DNA of 64,000 nt. It comes from Enterobacter quasihormaechei. GTDB lineage: Bacteria; Pseudomonadota; Gammaproteobacteria; Enterobacterales; Enterobacteriaceae. Positions 8,651 to 19,177 of this stretch are shown here, piece by piece; position 1 is the first letter of the stretch; the number at the start of each line of letters is the position of its first letter. The stretch spans positions 62,001 through 126,000 of the forward strand of contig NZ_SJON01000007.1 in the NCBI RefSeq assembly GCF_004331385.1, given 5' to 3'. Both the position numbers and the translations under genes were made by a program. Below the pieces are notes generated by a model. The model was not told the origin of the DNA. It searched no databases and saw only the letters and a list, made by a program, of their open reading frames with translations.

Positions 8651-9703
8651 TCACTGCACAGGTTTTTTACTGAGCGTCTCTTTAAGCTGACCTACCAGCT
8701 CGCGGCGGAAATCGCCCAATCGCGGCTTGTCGCCGTCGATCCAGGGAAGCGGACGACAGACCTCCATCGCTTTAATGCCTAAGCGTGCTGTCAGCAGACC
8801 GGCACCGATCCCCTGCGCCGCCCGCGCGGAGAGACGCGCCGCGAGATCCTGCGACATCCAGTCCATTCCGACCTCGCGCACCAGTTCGCTGGCCCCGGCA
8901 AAGGCGATATTCAGCAACACCAGTTTGAACAGGCGCAGACGGCTGTAATAGCCAAGCTCAATGCCGTACAGCCTGGCGATGCGGTTAATCAGGCGCAGGT
9001 TGCGCCAGGCGATAAAGGCCATGTCCACCATCGCCAGCGGGCTAACGGCGATCATCAGCGTGGATTCCGCCGCCGAACGGCTGATCTCACGGCGAGCCTG
9101 CGCATCCAGTACAGGCTGGACAATATGGGCATACAGCGTGACCACCTCCTGATCATTCTGGGTTTCGTGGATCGCCGCATACCAGCGCTGTAGCGCCGGA
9201 TGAGAGTGATCTATCCCGGCCTGAGCTGCCAGCTTTTCACAAAATGCACGCCCTTTTCCCGTACCGTGGCTGTGCAGCAAATCCCGCGCTTCTTCGCGTT
9301 CGTGCGCGCGCTGACGCAGACGCCATAGGCGACGCCACTCGGTGACGACTGAGCCTACGCCCGCACCAACGATCAACACTCCGGCGGCACAGCCACCCAA
9401 CGCCACCCAATCCTGGGTTTGCCAGGCATTGATGCCCCACTGCACGCCCTGCCCGATTACGCTCGCGCCAAAAAGGGCCAGCCCGGCGGTGACCATCTTG
9501 CGCCACAGGCTGCGTTTCGGGCGCAGTGCCGCGTCAACGACCGCTTCCGCCTGCCCCTCTTCAACCAGCGGTTCCTCTGTCAGCACGGGAGCAAAGTTGT
9601 CGGCCTGCGGGCCGCTGAAGGTTTGCGCCGTTTTGAACGCTTCATGCGGGGTCTGATCAAGCTGACCGGTAAAATCAATGCGTGGTTTCAACGGTTCCGT
9701 CAT
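8651..9703 (-). CDS. ycjF: YcjF, inner-membrane protein of unknown role (UPF0283)
   Basis: A 350-residue membrane protein matching YcjF. Two hydrophobic segments are evident near residues 70-90 ([18 protein letters not shown]) and 100-120 ([20 protein letters not shown]), followed by a conserved cytoplasmic domain with further hydrophobic helices around [14 protein letters not shown]. Its start overlaps the ycjX stop by 4 bp, so translation is probably coupled. The ycjX-ycjF pair is conserved and heat-shock inducible in E. coli; the biochemical function is not known. Confidence 0.92.
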   Translation of the reverse strand: MTEPLKPRIDFTGQLDQTPHEAFKTAQTFSGPQADNFAPVLTEEPLVEEGQAEAVVDAALRPKRSLWRKMVTAGLALFGASVIGQGVQWGINAWQTQDWVALGGCAAGVLIVGAGVGSVVTEWRRLWRLRQRAHEREEARDLLHSHGTGKGRAFCEKLAAQAGIDHSHPALQRWYAAIHETQNDQEVVTLYAHIVQPVLDAQARREISRSAAESTLMIAVSPLAMVDMAFIAWRNLRLINRIARLYGIELGYYSRLRLFKLVLLNIAFAGASELVREVGMDWMSQDLAARLSARAAQGIGAGLLTARLGIKAMEVCRPLPWIDGDKPRLGDFRRELVGQLKETLSKKPVQ

Positions 9704-11097
9704 CGCAATTTATCTCCAATCAAAAACTCCAGCGCCGCATCCAGACGGATGTGCGGCAGTGGCTGGTCAACGTTCATCCTCTGCGGACGGAAGGCTTCGA
9801 ACTGAAACCCCTGGCTTTGCCAGAAGGCCTGGCCCGGCAGACGCGCGGGAACTTCCCCTGGATAGACCGTGAGCGGCTCCCCGTCGCTGAGGCGGTTGCC
9901 CCGAAGGGCCGGAATTTTCTCGCCGTTAACGTCAATCAAACCGCTTTGCGTAGCCTGTACGGACGCCAGCCCCAGACAATCCATGCCGATCCCTTCGAAA
10001 GCCGCATTCTGCCAGGCATCCTGCACCAGCTGTTGCAGCAGGGAGACCATATTGGCGTGCTGATCGACCGTCACGTGGTCGGCTTTTGTGGCGGCAAACA
10101 ACAGCTTATCGATGACCGGAGAGAACAAACGGCGAAACAGGGTGCGCTGTCCGTAATGGAAACTCTGCATCAGCTGCGTCAGCGCCAGCCGCATATCATT
10201 GAACGCCTGCGGCCCGCTGTTGAGCGGTTGCAGGCAGTCCACCAGCACGATCTGGCGGTCAAAGCGCAAAAAGTGATTTTTATAAAAGCCCTTAACCACC
10301 TTTTCACAGTAGTAGTTGTATCGCTCGCGGAGCATACCGGCGTTGGTGGTCTTGTCCGCCTGCGCCAGCTTCGATTCGTCGATGCTGTCAACGTCCGGCC
10401 ACGGGAAAAACTGGAGCGCGGGGGCACCGGCTAAATCACCCGCCAGAACAAAACGGCCCGGCTGGATAAAATGAAGCCCCTCCTGTTTGCACTGGTGCAG
10501 GTAATCCGTCCAGGCTTCGGCTATGACGGCCAGCCGATTTTCATCCGCCGGCGCCAGCGGATCCAGCCCTTCGCAAAGCTGGCGCCATTTGGTCGACCAC
10601 TCTGCCCGCTGCCCCTGCAACAGGCCGGTCATCTGTCGGGACCAGCTCAGGTAATCCTGCGCCAGCATCGGTAAATCAAGCAGCCATTCACCCGGATAAT
10701 CCACAATTTCGAGATACAGCGTGGACGTTTCTTTGAAGTGACGCATCAGGGATTCATTCGAGCGAAAACGAAGCGCAAGGCGAATTTCGCTCACGCCACG
10801 CGTCGGGGTGGGCCAGGCGGGAGGCTCCCCGTACAACTGCGCCAGACCTTCATCATAGGTGAAACGGGGGATGCCAAAATCACGTTGCGGTACGCGTTTC
10901 ACGCCCAACAGCCGCTCCTCACGCACCGCGCTTAGCAGCGGCAGCCGCGCTCCCGCATGCAGGTTCATCAGCTGATTGACCATCGCCGTAATGAATGCCG
11001 TCTTACCGCTGCGGCTCAGCCCCGTCACGGCAAGACGCAGGTGGCGATCAACGCCACGGTTCACCAGAGAACTGAATTCGTTTTTAAGTCGCTTCAT
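9700..11097 (-). CDS. ycjX: YcjX, P-loop GTPase-like protein (DUF463)
   Basis: A 465-residue protein with a Walker A motif near residues 26-33 (GLSRSGKT) and a [11 protein letters not shown] motif resembling the G3 element of GTPases. It belongs to the YcjX/DUF463 family; nucleotide binding is likely and the cellular role is unclear. It is the first gene of the ycjX-ycjF pair and is divergent from ycjW with about 155 bp between them. The region in front of it was not resolved into a specific promoter. Confidence 0.92.
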   Translation of the reverse strand: MKRLKNEFSSLVNRGVDRHLRLAVTGLSRSGKTAFITAMVNQLMNLHAGARLPLLSAVREERLLGVKRVPQRDFGIPRFTYDEGLAQLYGEPPAWPTPTRGVSEIRLALRFRSNESLMRHFKETSTLYLEIVDYPGEWLLDLPMLAQDYLSWSRQMTGLLQGQRAEWSTKWRQLCEGLDPLAPADENRLAVIAEAWTDYLHQCKQEGLHFIQPGRFVLAGDLAGAPALQFFPWPDVDSIDESKLAQADKTTNAGMLRERYNYYCEKVVKGFYKNHFLRFDRQIVLVDCLQPLNSGPQAFNDMRLALTQLMQSFHYGQRTLFRRLFSPVIDKLLFAATKADHVTVDQHANMVSLLQQLVQDAWQNAAFEGIGMDCLGLASVQATQSGLIDVNGEKIPALRGNRLSDGEPLTVYPGEVPARLPGQAFWQSQGFQFEAFRPQRMNVDQPLPHIRLDAALEFLIGDKLR

Positions 11098-11252
11098 CGC
11101 CGTCCTTCATTGCCTGGAACCCTGAAAAGAGTCACTTCAGAATACAGTAAATTGGGGCAGATCGTTGATTATCAATTCTTAATTATTGCTATTGCCGTTT
11201 TCTCTCCAGTAAGATGGGCGCAATTGCTGTCCGTCTGGAGTGAGTAAGGTGT

Positions 11253-12263
11253 ATGTCACCCACCATCTATGATATTGCCCGCGTTGCTGGCGTTTCGAAA
11301 TCAACCGTGTCACGCGTTCTGAATAAGCAAACGAATATTTCTCCTGAAGCGCGTGAAAAGGTGTTGAAGGCGATAGATGAATTAAATTACCAGCCTAATA
11401 AACTTGCCCGCGCACTCACCTCTTCTGGCTTCGACGCCATTATGGTTATTTCGACCCGCTCAACCAAAACCACTGCTGGAAATCCCTTTTTCTCTGATGT
11501 ATTGCATGCCATAACGGCAAAAGCAGAAGAGGAAGGTTTTGATGTTATTTTACAAACGTCCAAAAGCAGTGAAGACGATCTGCAAAAATGCGTGGGTAAA
11601 ATAAAGCAGAAGATGATCAAAGGGATCATCATGCTAAGCTCGCCGGCGAACGAGTCTTTTTTCTCGACGCTGGATGAATACGGTGTGCCCGTGGTTGTTA
11701 TTGGTAAAGTGGAAGGGAATTACCAGAATATCTATTCTGTCGATACGGATAATTTCCGCGACAGCGCCATATTAACAGACTCGTTTATCAAGCATGGCCG
11801 CACCAAAATTGCCTGCCTGCATGCCCCGCTCGATTATCACGTTTCTATCGATCGCCTGGCGGGTTATAAGTTCAGCCTTGAGAAACACGGCATCGATATT
11901 AACCCGGCCTGGGTTATCGATGGCGGATATACCCACGAAAGCGCGCTTAAGGCGGCCAGCCAGCTCCTCTCCTCAGCCAACCCGCCCGATGCGGTTTTTG
12001 CAACTGACAGCATGAAATTGCTGAGTCTTTATCGTGCCGCGGATGCGCTAAATCTGACGATCCCGGAGCAGGTTGCCATGGCAGGATACAGCGATCCGAT
12101 GCTGTCTCTCATCTTGACCCCTGCACCCGGCGGCTTTGATATCCCAACGAGAAAGCTGGGCGAAGAGAGCTGCACTCTTTTATTCAAGTGCATTGCAAGT
12201 AAACCTGCGCCGCATAAGGTGTTGGTTGAAACCCACTTTACAGATGCGGCTTCGTTACGCTAA
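11253..12263 (+). CDS. ycjW: YcjW, LacI-family repressor of the ycj glucoside genes
   Basis: A LacI/GalR-type regulator of 336 residues. The N-terminal helix-turn-helix and hinge are clear ([20 protein letters not shown], then LARALTSSG), followed by a periplasmic-binding-protein-like effector domain. GTAAGGTGT precedes the ATG. It lies next to ompG and the ycj operon, in the opposite direction. Two identical 14-bp palindromes of LacI-operator type in that operon (24994-25007 and 15052-15065) are its likely targets. The effector is unknown from sequence; a keto- or phospho-sugar from the pathway is plausible. E. coli YcjW has also been linked to pspE control, but pspE is missing here. Confidence 0.92.
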   Translation: MSPTIYDIARVAGVSKSTVSRVLNKQTNISPEAREKVLKAIDELNYQPNKLARALTSSGFDAIMVISTRSTKTTAGNPFFSDVLHAITAKAEEEGFDVILQTSKSSEDDLQKCVGKIKQKMIKGIIMLSSPANESFFSTLDEYGVPVVVIGKVEGNYQNIYSVDTDNFRDSAILTDSFIKHGRTKIACLHAPLDYHVSIDRLAGYKFSLEKHGIDINPAWVIDGGYTHESALKAASQLLSSANPPDAVFATDSMKLLSLYRAADALNLTIPEQVAMAGYSDPMLSLILTPAPGGFDIPTRKLGEESCTLLFKCIASKPAPHKVLVETHFTDAASLR

Positions 12264-12266
12264 AAA

Positions 12267-12286
12267 CCAGGGGCAAACGCCCCTGG
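12267..12286. terminator. Terminator between ycjW and ompG
   Basis: CCAGGGGC (12267-12274) pairs with GCCCCTGG (12279-12286) around AAAC. On the minus strand it is followed by five T residues, so it is mainly the ompG terminator; it may also slow ycjW transcription. Confidence 0.85.
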
Positions 12287-12296
12287 TATCACGTCA

Positions 12297-13211
12297 TCAG
12301 AACGCGTAATTCACGCCGACACCCGCATAGTGGAAGCGGTCGCTGTCACCTTCGTCATGATTTTCCCATTCGTAGGCATACTCCAGCGTCATGGAAAGTC
12401 CATTCGCAAAGTCGTAAGCGTAGAGCAGCCCCAGTCGGTTGAAGTCATGCCCTTCACGGGTTGGATCGTCCTGCCAGTCCCAGTTTGACCAGCGATCGAG
12501 CCCCAGACGGGTGTAAGGCGTAAGCGTTGTCTGGCCTAATGAAACAGGCAGGTAGGCACGAATTTCCTGGGTGGAGAATTCACCGTTATTACGTGAACTG
12601 TCCATATTGAAACCACGCTCTAAATAGTAGTTAACTTTTGCAGAGACGGTTTCGTTTATTGTCCAGGTAAAACCGGTTTCCGTTTCAACACGGCTGTCAG
12701 AATAACCGGTTTTTCCCAGGTCATTCGCAAACTGGTACATGGCAAACCAACCGCTAAAACGCCAGTCATCGGTTAATTTCAGATCCCAGTCTGGCTGAAT
12801 TTTGTAGCGCTGCATATTAGCACTGCCGTCTTTCGCACCGTGTTCATCTTTAAAATGATATCCATAATTACGGAAACCGCCCGTAAGACCCAGCGTAAAA
12901 TCATCGGTGCCAATGAAGCGATACCGTAATTCGAATTCAGGGCGATCGAAATAGGTGCCGCGCGTCATGCTGCTGTAATCAACCGGGCCTTCCTGATACA
13001 TAGCCAGTGAAATGGTCCACGCATCATACGTGGCGTTAAACCACACGGAAGGTTCATATAATCCATCTTTATCGTCACCCTGCCCTTCGACGTTTTCAAT
13101 TTCATACATGGCACCAATATTAAACTCCCAGTGTTTTGCTGTTTCTGTTGCTTGCGCGCAGCTAACCCCTGCGCACAGAACGAGCGCAGCACTTCTTAGT
13201 AGAGTACTCAT
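12297..13211 (-). CDS. ompG: OmpG, monomeric outer-membrane porin
   Basis: A 304-residue outer-membrane beta-barrel that admits mono- to trisaccharides as a single subunit. It has a signal peptide (MSTLLRSAALVLCAGVSC, cleavage near QA-TE), alternating amphipathic strands and a terminal Phe (VGVNYAF), the BAM recognition signature. The His residues in EGHDFNR and NHDEGDSD match, from memory, the pH-gating pair of E. coli OmpG. It lies just downstream of the ycj sugar operon and is separated from ycjV by a terminator, so it probably has its own promoter or depends on readthrough. It presumably brings the glucosides into the periplasm. Confidence 0.95.
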   Translation of the reverse strand: MSTLLRSAALVLCAGVSCAQATETAKHWEFNIGAMYEIENVEGQGDDKDGLYEPSVWFNATYDAWTISLAMYQEGPVDYSSMTRGTYFDRPEFELRYRFIGTDDFTLGLTGGFRNYGYHFKDEHGAKDGSANMQRYKIQPDWDLKLTDDWRFSGWFAMYQFANDLGKTGYSDSRVETETGFTWTINETVSAKVNYYLERGFNMDSSRNNGEFSTQEIRAYLPVSLGQTTLTPYTRLGLDRWSNWDWQDDPTREGHDFNRLGLLYAYDFANGLSMTLEYAYEWENHDEGDSDRFHYAGVGVNYAF

Positions 13212-13245
13212 TAAAATATTCCTTTATAATTAACTCACAAAAAAA

Positions 13246-13265
13246 CCGGAAATTTTCATTTCCGG
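13246..13265 (-). terminator. Terminator after ycjV
   Basis: CCGGAAAT and ATTTCCGG pair around a 4-nt loop. On the minus strand a run of seven T follows. It ends the ycjM-V transcript before ompG. Confidence 0.88.
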
Positions 13266-13277
13266 CGAACACCTTTC

Positions 13278-14360
13278 TTATCTAATTGCTGCTTCAGTTT
13301 CAGCATCGAAGAAATGGCACTTACTCATATCGAACTGGATGCCGATAATATCTCCTGCGACGTAATCATCCGCTGCACCCGCACGGACCACCAGTTCATG
13401 CCCACCCACGGTGGCATACAGCATAAATTCTGCCCCGGTGAGTTCCGCGACGCTGATTTTCGCCGTAACGTTTTCACCGCTACGCTGTAGAGTAAGAATG
13501 TCTTCAGGACGGATCCCAAAGACGACCGCTTTACGCTGGTAACCCTGCGCATTCAGTATGGCGAGCTTGTCTTCCGGGATCTCCAGGCGCAGCGTTTCCG
13601 TCACGAAATAGCGATCGTCGATCGCGCCACGAATAAAGTTCATCGCAGGTGAACCAATGAACCCTGCCACGAACATATTCGCGGGCTCGTTGTAGACCTG
13701 TTTCGGCGCGCCCACCTGCTGGATGATGCCGTCTTTTAAAATCACGATGCGGGTCGCCATCGTCATGGCTTCCGTCTGATCGTGCGTCACGTAAATCATG
13801 GTGGTATTGAGCTTCTGGTGCAGCTTGCTGATTTCAGCGCGCATTTGCACACGAAGCTTGGCATCAAGGTTTGACAGCGGTTCATCCATCAGGAAAACCC
13901 CGGCTTCGCGCACTATCGCCCTGCCTAACGCCACGCGCTGGCGCTGACCGCCGGACAACGCGCCGGGCTTACGCTGGAGATAGTCGCGTAAGCCCAGGAT
14001 CTGGGCCGCCCAGCTAACACGTTCTTCGATGATGGAGGGGGCAATTTTTTGCATCTTCAGGCCAAACGCCATGTTGTCGTAGACCGTCATATGCGGATAG
14101 AGCGCATAGTTCTGGAAAACCATCGCGATATCACGGGATTTGGCGGGAACATCATTCATGCAAACCCCGTCAATAATCAGTTCACCTGCGCTGATCTCCT
14201 CAAGGCCGGCAATCATTCGCAGCGTAGTGGATTTACCACAGCCCGATGGACCGACGAAGACAATAAATTCTTTGTCTTCAATTTCGAGATTGAAATCCTT
14301 AACCACGTGGACCTGGTTATCATAGATTTTCTGAATGTGTTTCAGAGACAGTTGAGCCAT
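13278..14360 (-). CDS. ycjV: YcjV, ABC sugar-importer ATPase (intact)
   Basis: A 360-residue MalK/UgpC-type ATPase with Walker A GPSGCGKST (near 37-45), signature LSGGQRQRVALGRA, Walker B VFLMDEP and a C-terminal TOBE regulatory domain. It energises the YcjN-O-P importer. In E. coli K-12 the ycjV frame is interrupted, whereas here it is full length with all motifs, so the importer should be self-sufficient in this organism. It starts 13 bp after pgmB and is the last gene before the operon terminator. Confidence 0.94.
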   Translation of the reverse strand: MAQLSLKHIQKIYDNQVHVVKDFNLEIEDKEFIVFVGPSGCGKSTTLRMIAGLEEISAGELIIDGVCMNDVPAKSRDIAMVFQNYALYPHMTVYDNMAFGLKMQKIAPSIIEERVSWAAQILGLRDYLQRKPGALSGGQRQRVALGRAIVREAGVFLMDEPLSNLDAKLRVQMRAEISKLHQKLNTTMIYVTHDQTEAMTMATRIVILKDGIIQQVGAPKQVYNEPANMFVAGFIGSPAMNFIRGAIDDRYFVTETLRLEIPEDKLAILNAQGYQRKAVVFGIRPEDILTLQRSGENVTAKISVAELTGAEFMLYATVGGHELVVRAGAADDYVAGDIIGIQFDMSKCHFFDAETEAAIR

Positions 14361-14373
14361 TATAAATTCCTTA

Positions 14374-15039
14374 TCAATACGCCCGGGATGCCCAGAACGC
14401 CGTCAGGCGTTCCCAGGTCAGTTCCTGCGTTGAATGAAGTTGTAATCCCGCATGGTCCAGGCCAGGTCCAATCCCGACCGACAGCATTCCTGCGGCGTTG
14501 ATCGCATCCACACCCGCGGCGGCATCTTCTATACCGATGGCCTCTTCAGGACGCACGTTCAGACCTTTACATGCCGCGAGGAAGATCTCCGGGTCCGGCT
14601 TTGAGCGGCGGATCCTGGAAGCATCGGCGCAAAAATCGAAGGCCTGATGAATACCCAGCGCATGCAAAATCCCCGGGGCGTTAAGCGATACGGATGCCAG
14701 CCCAATTTTGACCTTCGCAGCACGAATATCCGCCAGCACCTCGCGAATACCCGGAAGCAGCGAATCCTGCGTCAGAGACGCCAGCGACTGGACATAGAGC
14801 GCGTTTTTCCTGGCTGCAAGCGCCAGACACTGCTCTTCACTGAACATCCCCGCTTTCCCACCGTGCTTCAGGATGCGCTGAAGAGAATCCATGCGGCTTA
14901 TCCCCTTCAGCTGTTCGTTAAACACTTCGTCGAAGGTGATCCCGATCTCCTGGGCCACGGCACGCCAGGCCAGAAAGTGAAGATGCGCGGTATCGGTGAT
15001 CACCCCGTCCAGATCGAATACAACAGCGTTAAGCATCAT
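14374..15039 (-). CDS. pgmB: Beta-phosphoglucomutase (YcjU)
   Basis: A HAD-superfamily phosphomutase that converts beta-glucose 1-phosphate, the product of inverting phosphorylases such as YcjT, to glucose 6-phosphate. The DxD nucleophile motif [12 protein letters not shown] is at the N-terminus, with SVSLNAP (motif II), SKPDPEIFL (motif III) and GIEDAAAG (motif IV) following. The ATG at 15039 is preceded by GGAGGGG; the next codon is also ATG. The start overlaps the 3' end of ycjT by about 11 bp. A YcjW-type operator lies a few bases upstream of its ribosome site, inside ycjT. Confidence 0.92.
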   Translation of the reverse strand: MMLNAVVFDLDGVITDTAHLHFLAWRAVAQEIGITFDEVFNEQLKGISRMDSLQRILKHGGKAGMFSEEQCLALAARKNALYVQSLASLTQDSLLPGIREVLADIRAAKVKIGLASVSLNAPGILHALGIHQAFDFCADASRIRRSKPDPEIFLAACKGLNVRPEEAIGIEDAAAGVDAINAAGMLSVGIGPGLDHAGLQLHSTQELTWERLTAFWASRAY

Positions 15040-17308
15040 GGCGCCCCTCCGTGGTAGCGGTCCCATTAACAGGTGCAAGAAAGTCCTGATGCGCACATAC
15101 CTTCCGCCCCGATACGTTCAGCGTTTGACCCCACAGCGTCAACGTGACGGGGGCGGTAGTTTCAATGGTTAACAGATCATCTTCAAAGGTGATGTGCATA
15201 GTTGCATCCCGCCACCGCAGCGGGAAGGCGAGTTTCCGCCAGTGAGCGGGCAGCTTCGGCGCAAGATGCAGTTCCCCGTCGCTAATGTGCATCCCGGCAA
15301 ACCCCTGAATGGCACCCAACCAGATCGCACCGGTGGCCGCAGCATGTATACCGTCATCGCTGCTGTGCGGGTCGTCCCCCAGATCGATGGCGATACCGTC
15401 ACGCCAGAAGGCATACGCCCCCTCGGTGTCACCGCAGCGCGCGAGCACAATGCCGTGAATGGCTTTACTCAGCGACGAATCATGAATCGTGCGCGGCTCG
15501 TAGAACGTCAGATTGGCGGCACATTGCTGCGGCGTAAACCGTTCCGGCAGCAGGTAGTTAAGCATCACGACATCGGCCTGCTTCAGGATCTGCATCTCGT
15601 TCACTTCCGCGCGGGAGTAATCGAGCAGAATGGTCTGTTTACCCGCTTTGGCCTTGTAACGGCTCAGATCGATAGCCGGTTTTGTCATAAAGGTATCATC
15701 CTGCGGGATCACACCCTCTGCATCGGCCTCCGGTAACCACAAACGCGCCAGAAACGTCTCGGCATTTTCCGTAAAACGCGCATCGTCACGCCCAAACATC
15801 GCCATAAACTGGCGCGCACAGGCCACGTTGTGCCAGGCCAGGTAGTTGGTGTAGGCGTTGTTGTTGACATGCTCGGTGTATTCGTCCGGTCCGATCACGT
15901 CATGGATCTCCAGACGACCATTGACGTCCGTCGCGCGTCCCATCCAGAACGAAGCGGTTTCCATCAGCAACGTCAGGCCTTCGTGACGCATAAAGGCATC
16001 ATCATGCGTCGCCTGCCAGTAAGCGACGACGGCCCAGGCGATATCTGCCACGATGTGGTGTTCAGCGAGTGCGGAAGCCACCTTCTGGCGAACCCCGGTA
16101 CGAATGTTAATTGCCGCGAACTCAGGCGTCTCTTCCTGTCCGCTGGCGGCGCTTTCCCACGGAAACAGCGCGCCAGGCCAGCCGTTACGACGCGCTTTTT
16201 CACGGGCGCCTGAGAGATTAAGCCAGCGATAGCGCAGCAGGCTGCGGGCAATCTTTGGACGGGTAAACAGATGGAACGGCAGCAGGAAAATTTCGGTATC
16301 CCAGAAGACGTGCCCCTTGTACCCCTCACCCGTCAGCCCTTTTGCGGCGATACTGCTTCGCTCATCATGGGCAGGCGTCATTGTCGTCAGGTGCCAGACG
16401 GCGTAATCCAGCGCCAGCTGATCCTGTTGCTCCGGGGAAGTCACTTCCACACGGGCGTCGCGCCAGACGTCTTTCCAGGCATACGCTGAGCTCTCACGCA
16501 GCGCCTCGTAGCCCCTTGCCGCACAGACTTTGAGATCGGCCAGCGCATTGCGCGCGAAAGTTTCCTGCGATAGCGCTTTATCGCTGCGATGTGTCACCCA
16601 GACGATCTTCTCAAGCGTGACAGTGTCACCCTGAGCAATCGTCAGCGAATGATGCACGCTGAGCCGACGATTTTTAGCGGTGAAGCAGCTGTCGCTCTTC
16701 GTCGAGAGCTTGCAAAACGCCGAAACCACAATCTCAGACGCCCGGTCCTGCGTTTCATACACGCCCTGCATGTAATGCTGGTCAAAGACCCTGACCGAGA
16801 TTTCATCCAGATGCTGCCTGCCGCTGTTCGTTTGCGTTGCATCAATACCGGTTTTCAGCACGGCCTGCGCGGGAGCATCAAGGGGAGTGATTGCGAGCTG
16901 CATAGCCACTAAAGGCAGCTGGTCCAGCGACACAAAACGGCGACTCTCCAGCCGATAGCGTTTGCCGTTGGGTGAACGCCAGACAACGTTGCGATGCAGT
17001 TCGCCGTTTGCAAAGGCCAGCTCGCGCTGCCACTCAAGTATTTCCCCTGAAAGGAGGGTGAAATTGACGCCGTCCAGCTCAACATCAATACCAGTGATAT
17101 CCGGCAGGTTGACCAGTTCAGTGGTCTCGTTGCGACCCGCGCGATGATAAAGGCCGGCAAGATACATGCCCCTGGTTTGCAGGGTGTAATCTTCTTCATG
17201 CGCAGCGCGAATGCCCATGTAGCCATTACCGCAGGTCATGACTGAGGCATATTTATTCAGGCTGTGAGGACAAAATCCCGGATCGGTTAATACAGATACG
17301 TTCAGCAT
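15029..17308 (-). CDS. ycjT: YcjT, GH65 kojibiose phosphorylase
   Basis: A 759-residue glycoside hydrolase family 65 phosphorylase. The E. coli orthologue phosphorolyses kojibiose (alpha-1,2-diglucoside) to glucose and beta-glucose 1-phosphate. The catalytic acid lies in [20 protein letters not shown], and phosphate-binding residues are expected around [15 protein letters not shown]. The N-terminal beta-sandwich, the (alpha/alpha)6 barrel and the C-terminal beta-sandwich account for the full length. It overlaps ycjS upstream by 7 bp and pgmB downstream by about 11 bp. The last codons carry the second YcjW-type operator. Specificity within GH65 is inferred from orthology. Confidence 0.92.
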   Translation of the reverse strand: MLNVSVLTDPGFCPHSLNKYASVMTCGNGYMGIRAAHEEDYTLQTRGMYLAGLYHRAGRNETTELVNLPDITGIDVELDGVNFTLLSGEILEWQRELAFANGELHRNVVWRSPNGKRYRLESRRFVSLDQLPLVAMQLAITPLDAPAQAVLKTGIDATQTNSGRQHLDEISVRVFDQHYMQGVYETQDRASEIVVSAFCKLSTKSDSCFTAKNRRLSVHHSLTIAQGDTVTLEKIVWVTHRSDKALSQETFARNALADLKVCAARGYEALRESSAYAWKDVWRDARVEVTSPEQQDQLALDYAVWHLTTMTPAHDERSSIAAKGLTGEGYKGHVFWDTEIFLLPFHLFTRPKIARSLLRYRWLNLSGAREKARRNGWPGALFPWESAASGQEETPEFAAINIRTGVRQKVASALAEHHIVADIAWAVVAYWQATHDDAFMRHEGLTLLMETASFWMGRATDVNGRLEIHDVIGPDEYTEHVNNNAYTNYLAWHNVACARQFMAMFGRDDARFTENAETFLARLWLPEADAEGVIPQDDTFMTKPAIDLSRYKAKAGKQTILLDYSRAEVNEMQILKQADVVMLNYLLPERFTPQQCAANLTFYEPRTIHDSSLSKAIHGIVLARCGDTEGAYAFWRDGIAIDLGDDPHSSDDGIHAAATGAIWLGAIQGFAGMHISDGELHLAPKLPAHWRKLAFPLRWRDATMHITFEDDLLTIETTAPVTLTLWGQTLNVSGRKVCAHQDFLAPVNGTATTEGRHDA
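15052..15065. promoter_or_regulatory. Second YcjW-type operator, inside ycjT before pgmB
   Basis: TGGTAGCGGTCCCA is a near-perfect palindrome with a central CG, as LacI-family operators have. It is identical over all 14 bp to the site at the ycjM promoter, about 10 kb away. It lies within the final codons of ycjT just upstream of the pgmB ribosome site. I see no strong promoter with it. Confidence 0.6.
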
Positions 17309-18357
17309 AATGTCACGCTTTCCCCTGTTTCTGCGGATTCATAAAGCGCGGCGACAAGCTGTTGAATAACCAGTCCCTGCTCTGCGTCAGCGATCATCAC
17401 AGGCTCACCCAGCACATGCCGCACGAAGGCATCCATGCTGCGCAGATGGCGCCGATCGTCCGCCTCTTCACGCTGGGCAAGGGTTTCCAAAATACCGGCT
17501 TCGTCGTTATAGATATGCGCCGGGAACAGCGTTGCGCCCGCCTTTTCACCGCAGAAAGAGACGTTCATGATGGACTGCTCGCGGATGTTAAGCGCAAAGG
17601 AGGTATCCAGACGCAGAACGCCGCCGTTGCAGAATTCGATCGTGCCAAACAGGGCATCTTCTACGGTAAACTGCGCGGGATCCCACTCGCCAAACTGGCC
17701 GCTGTGTTTCTGGTTTCCGAGCTTCTGGAAGCTGTGCGCGGTCACCCGCTTCACCGCCGGGAAACCCAGGACGTACATGGCGGCATCCAGCATATGAATG
17801 CCAATATCAATAAGCGGTCCACCGCCCTGGAGCGATTTGTTGGTAAATACGCCCCAACCCGGTACACCGCAGCGGCGCAGCGCCTGCGCCGAGGTAAAGT
17901 AAACTTCGCCGAGCGTGCCGTTCATCACCGCATCACGCAGCAGCTGGGTATCCAGGGCAAAGCGATGATGAAAATCATACGCGAGGACTTTTCCAGCCTT
18001 ACGCGCCGCAATACGCATCTGGTCGGCCTGTTCCGGCGTCATCGCCGGCGGCTTTTCACACATCACATGACAACCCGCTTCGAGGGCCGCCATGACGTGT
18101 TCAAAATGGCACCGGTTAGGCGAACAGACGCTCACCACATCCGGTCTTACTGTCTGCAACATCTCGTGAGCGTCCTGCCATGCCGATGGAATAGCATAAC
18201 GTTCCGCGAACGCCTGTGCCTGTTCAGGGCGGCTGTCCATGACAGCCACCATTTGAACATCACTGCGCGAGGCGTAATACGAGGCATGCACTTTGTCTGC
18301 AACCTGCCCGGCGCCAATGATGGCGACGCGCAGAGGCAAAGGTGTAGAAGCACTCAT
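17302..18357 (-). CDS. ycjS: YcjS, NAD-dependent glucoside 3-dehydrogenase (Gfo/Idh/MocA)
   Basis: An oxidoreductase with an N-terminal Rossmann fold (RVAIIGAGQVADKVHASYYA) and the Gfo/Idh/MocA catalytic EKP motif in HVMCEKPPAM. The E. coli orthologue oxidises D-glucosides or glucose at C3 and works with YcjQ and YcjR in 3-keto-sugar chemistry. The start at 18357 (ATGAGTGC) gives 351 residues, matching E. coli. Upstream ATGs at 18378 and 18369 are possible but would extend the protein before the fold. It overlaps ycjT and lies just after ycjR. Confidence 0.88.
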   Translation of the reverse strand: MSASTPLPLRVAIIGAGQVADKVHASYYASRSDVQMVAVMDSRPEQAQAFAERYAIPSAWQDAHEMLQTVRPDVVSVCSPNRCHFEHVMAALEAGCHVMCEKPPAMTPEQADQMRIAARKAGKVLAYDFHHRFALDTQLLRDAVMNGTLGEVYFTSAQALRRCGVPGWGVFTNKSLQGGGPLIDIGIHMLDAAMYVLGFPAVKRVTAHSFQKLGNQKHSGQFGEWDPAQFTVEDALFGTIEFCNGGVLRLDTSFALNIREQSIMNVSFCGEKAGATLFPAHIYNDEAGILETLAQREEADDRRHLRSMDAFVRHVLGEPVMIADAEQGLVIQQLVAALYESAETGESVTLC

Positions 18358-18371
18358 CACGCTCGTCATCC

Positions 18372-19160
18372 TTAGCATTCACGCAGGTAATTGAGTGAGT
18401 CTTGATAGGCCTTGGCCGGATCGTCGGCACGAACCCGGCATTCGTACACTACATAACCCTGATAGTTATCGGCACGCAGTCGATCGAACAGGCTGGCGAA
18501 ATCGAGGCTGCCGCTGCCCGGCTGATAGCGGTGGTTATCAGCAATGTGCACATGGCCCAGCAGATCGCGGTTCTGATGCAGCGCATCCGTCAGCGAGTCT
18601 TCTTCAATGTTCATATGATAGAAATCACCGATGATCTGCACGTGCTTCAGGCCGTTCTCTTCGATATAACGACGCGCGTCGGCCAGGGTATTGATCATAT
18701 GATCCTGGTAGCGGTTCAGCGGCTCCAGGTAGACGGTGGTCCCGGTACGCGCGGCGACCTCATCCAGCCAGCGCAGGGAGGCGCTAACCGCTTTGCGGTC
18801 ACCGTCCAGGCTGCGTGGCGAGGTCATTGGCGGCAGACGGAAGGTAAACATCCCCCAGGCCGCCGGCACGATGATCCCCTTTCCGCCCACTTCCTCCAGC
18901 GCTTCCAGAATGCGTTCAATCTGCTGTAAACCGTTCAGACGGCGTTCTTCGATGAAATCCCCGATCCAGCCGTCGTATCCGCCACACGCCGTGGTCACCG
19001 GCAGGCCGGTGGCTTTAATAGCGGCTTTCACTTCATCGAGATTTTCCACCAGCAGGCGGCCATCAATTTCATAGCCATCAAATCCCATCGCTTTGATGTA
19101 GTTGAATTTTTCCATGATGTTGGTCGGGAAAAAGGCCTGGTTTTGTGTTGCGATCTTCAT
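18372..19160 (-). CDS. ycjR: YcjR, 3-keto-glucose/gulose epimerase (TIM barrel)
   Basis: A 262-residue AP-endonuclease-2-type TIM-barrel sugar isomerase/epimerase. Metal-binding residues are visible in VYLEPLNRYQDH, IIGDFYHMNIEE, GHVHIADNHR and YVVYECRV. In E. coli YcjR epimerises 3-keto-glucose to 3-keto-gulose at C4, between the dehydrogenases YcjS and YcjQ. It lies between ycjQ and ycjS in the operon with short spacings, consistent with one pathway. Confidence 0.88.
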   Translation of the reverse strand: MKIATQNQAFFPTNIMEKFNYIKAMGFDGYEIDGRLLVENLDEVKAAIKATGLPVTTACGGYDGWIGDFIEERRLNGLQQIERILEALEEVGGKGIIVPAAWGMFTFRLPPMTSPRSLDGDRKAVSASLRWLDEVAARTGTTVYLEPLNRYQDHMINTLADARRYIEENGLKHVQIIGDFYHMNIEEDSLTDALHQNRDLLGHVHIADNHRYQPGSGSLDFASLFDRLRADNYQGYVVYECRVRADDPAKAYQDSLNYLREC

Positions 19161-19177
19161 GATTTGCTGTCCTTAGC

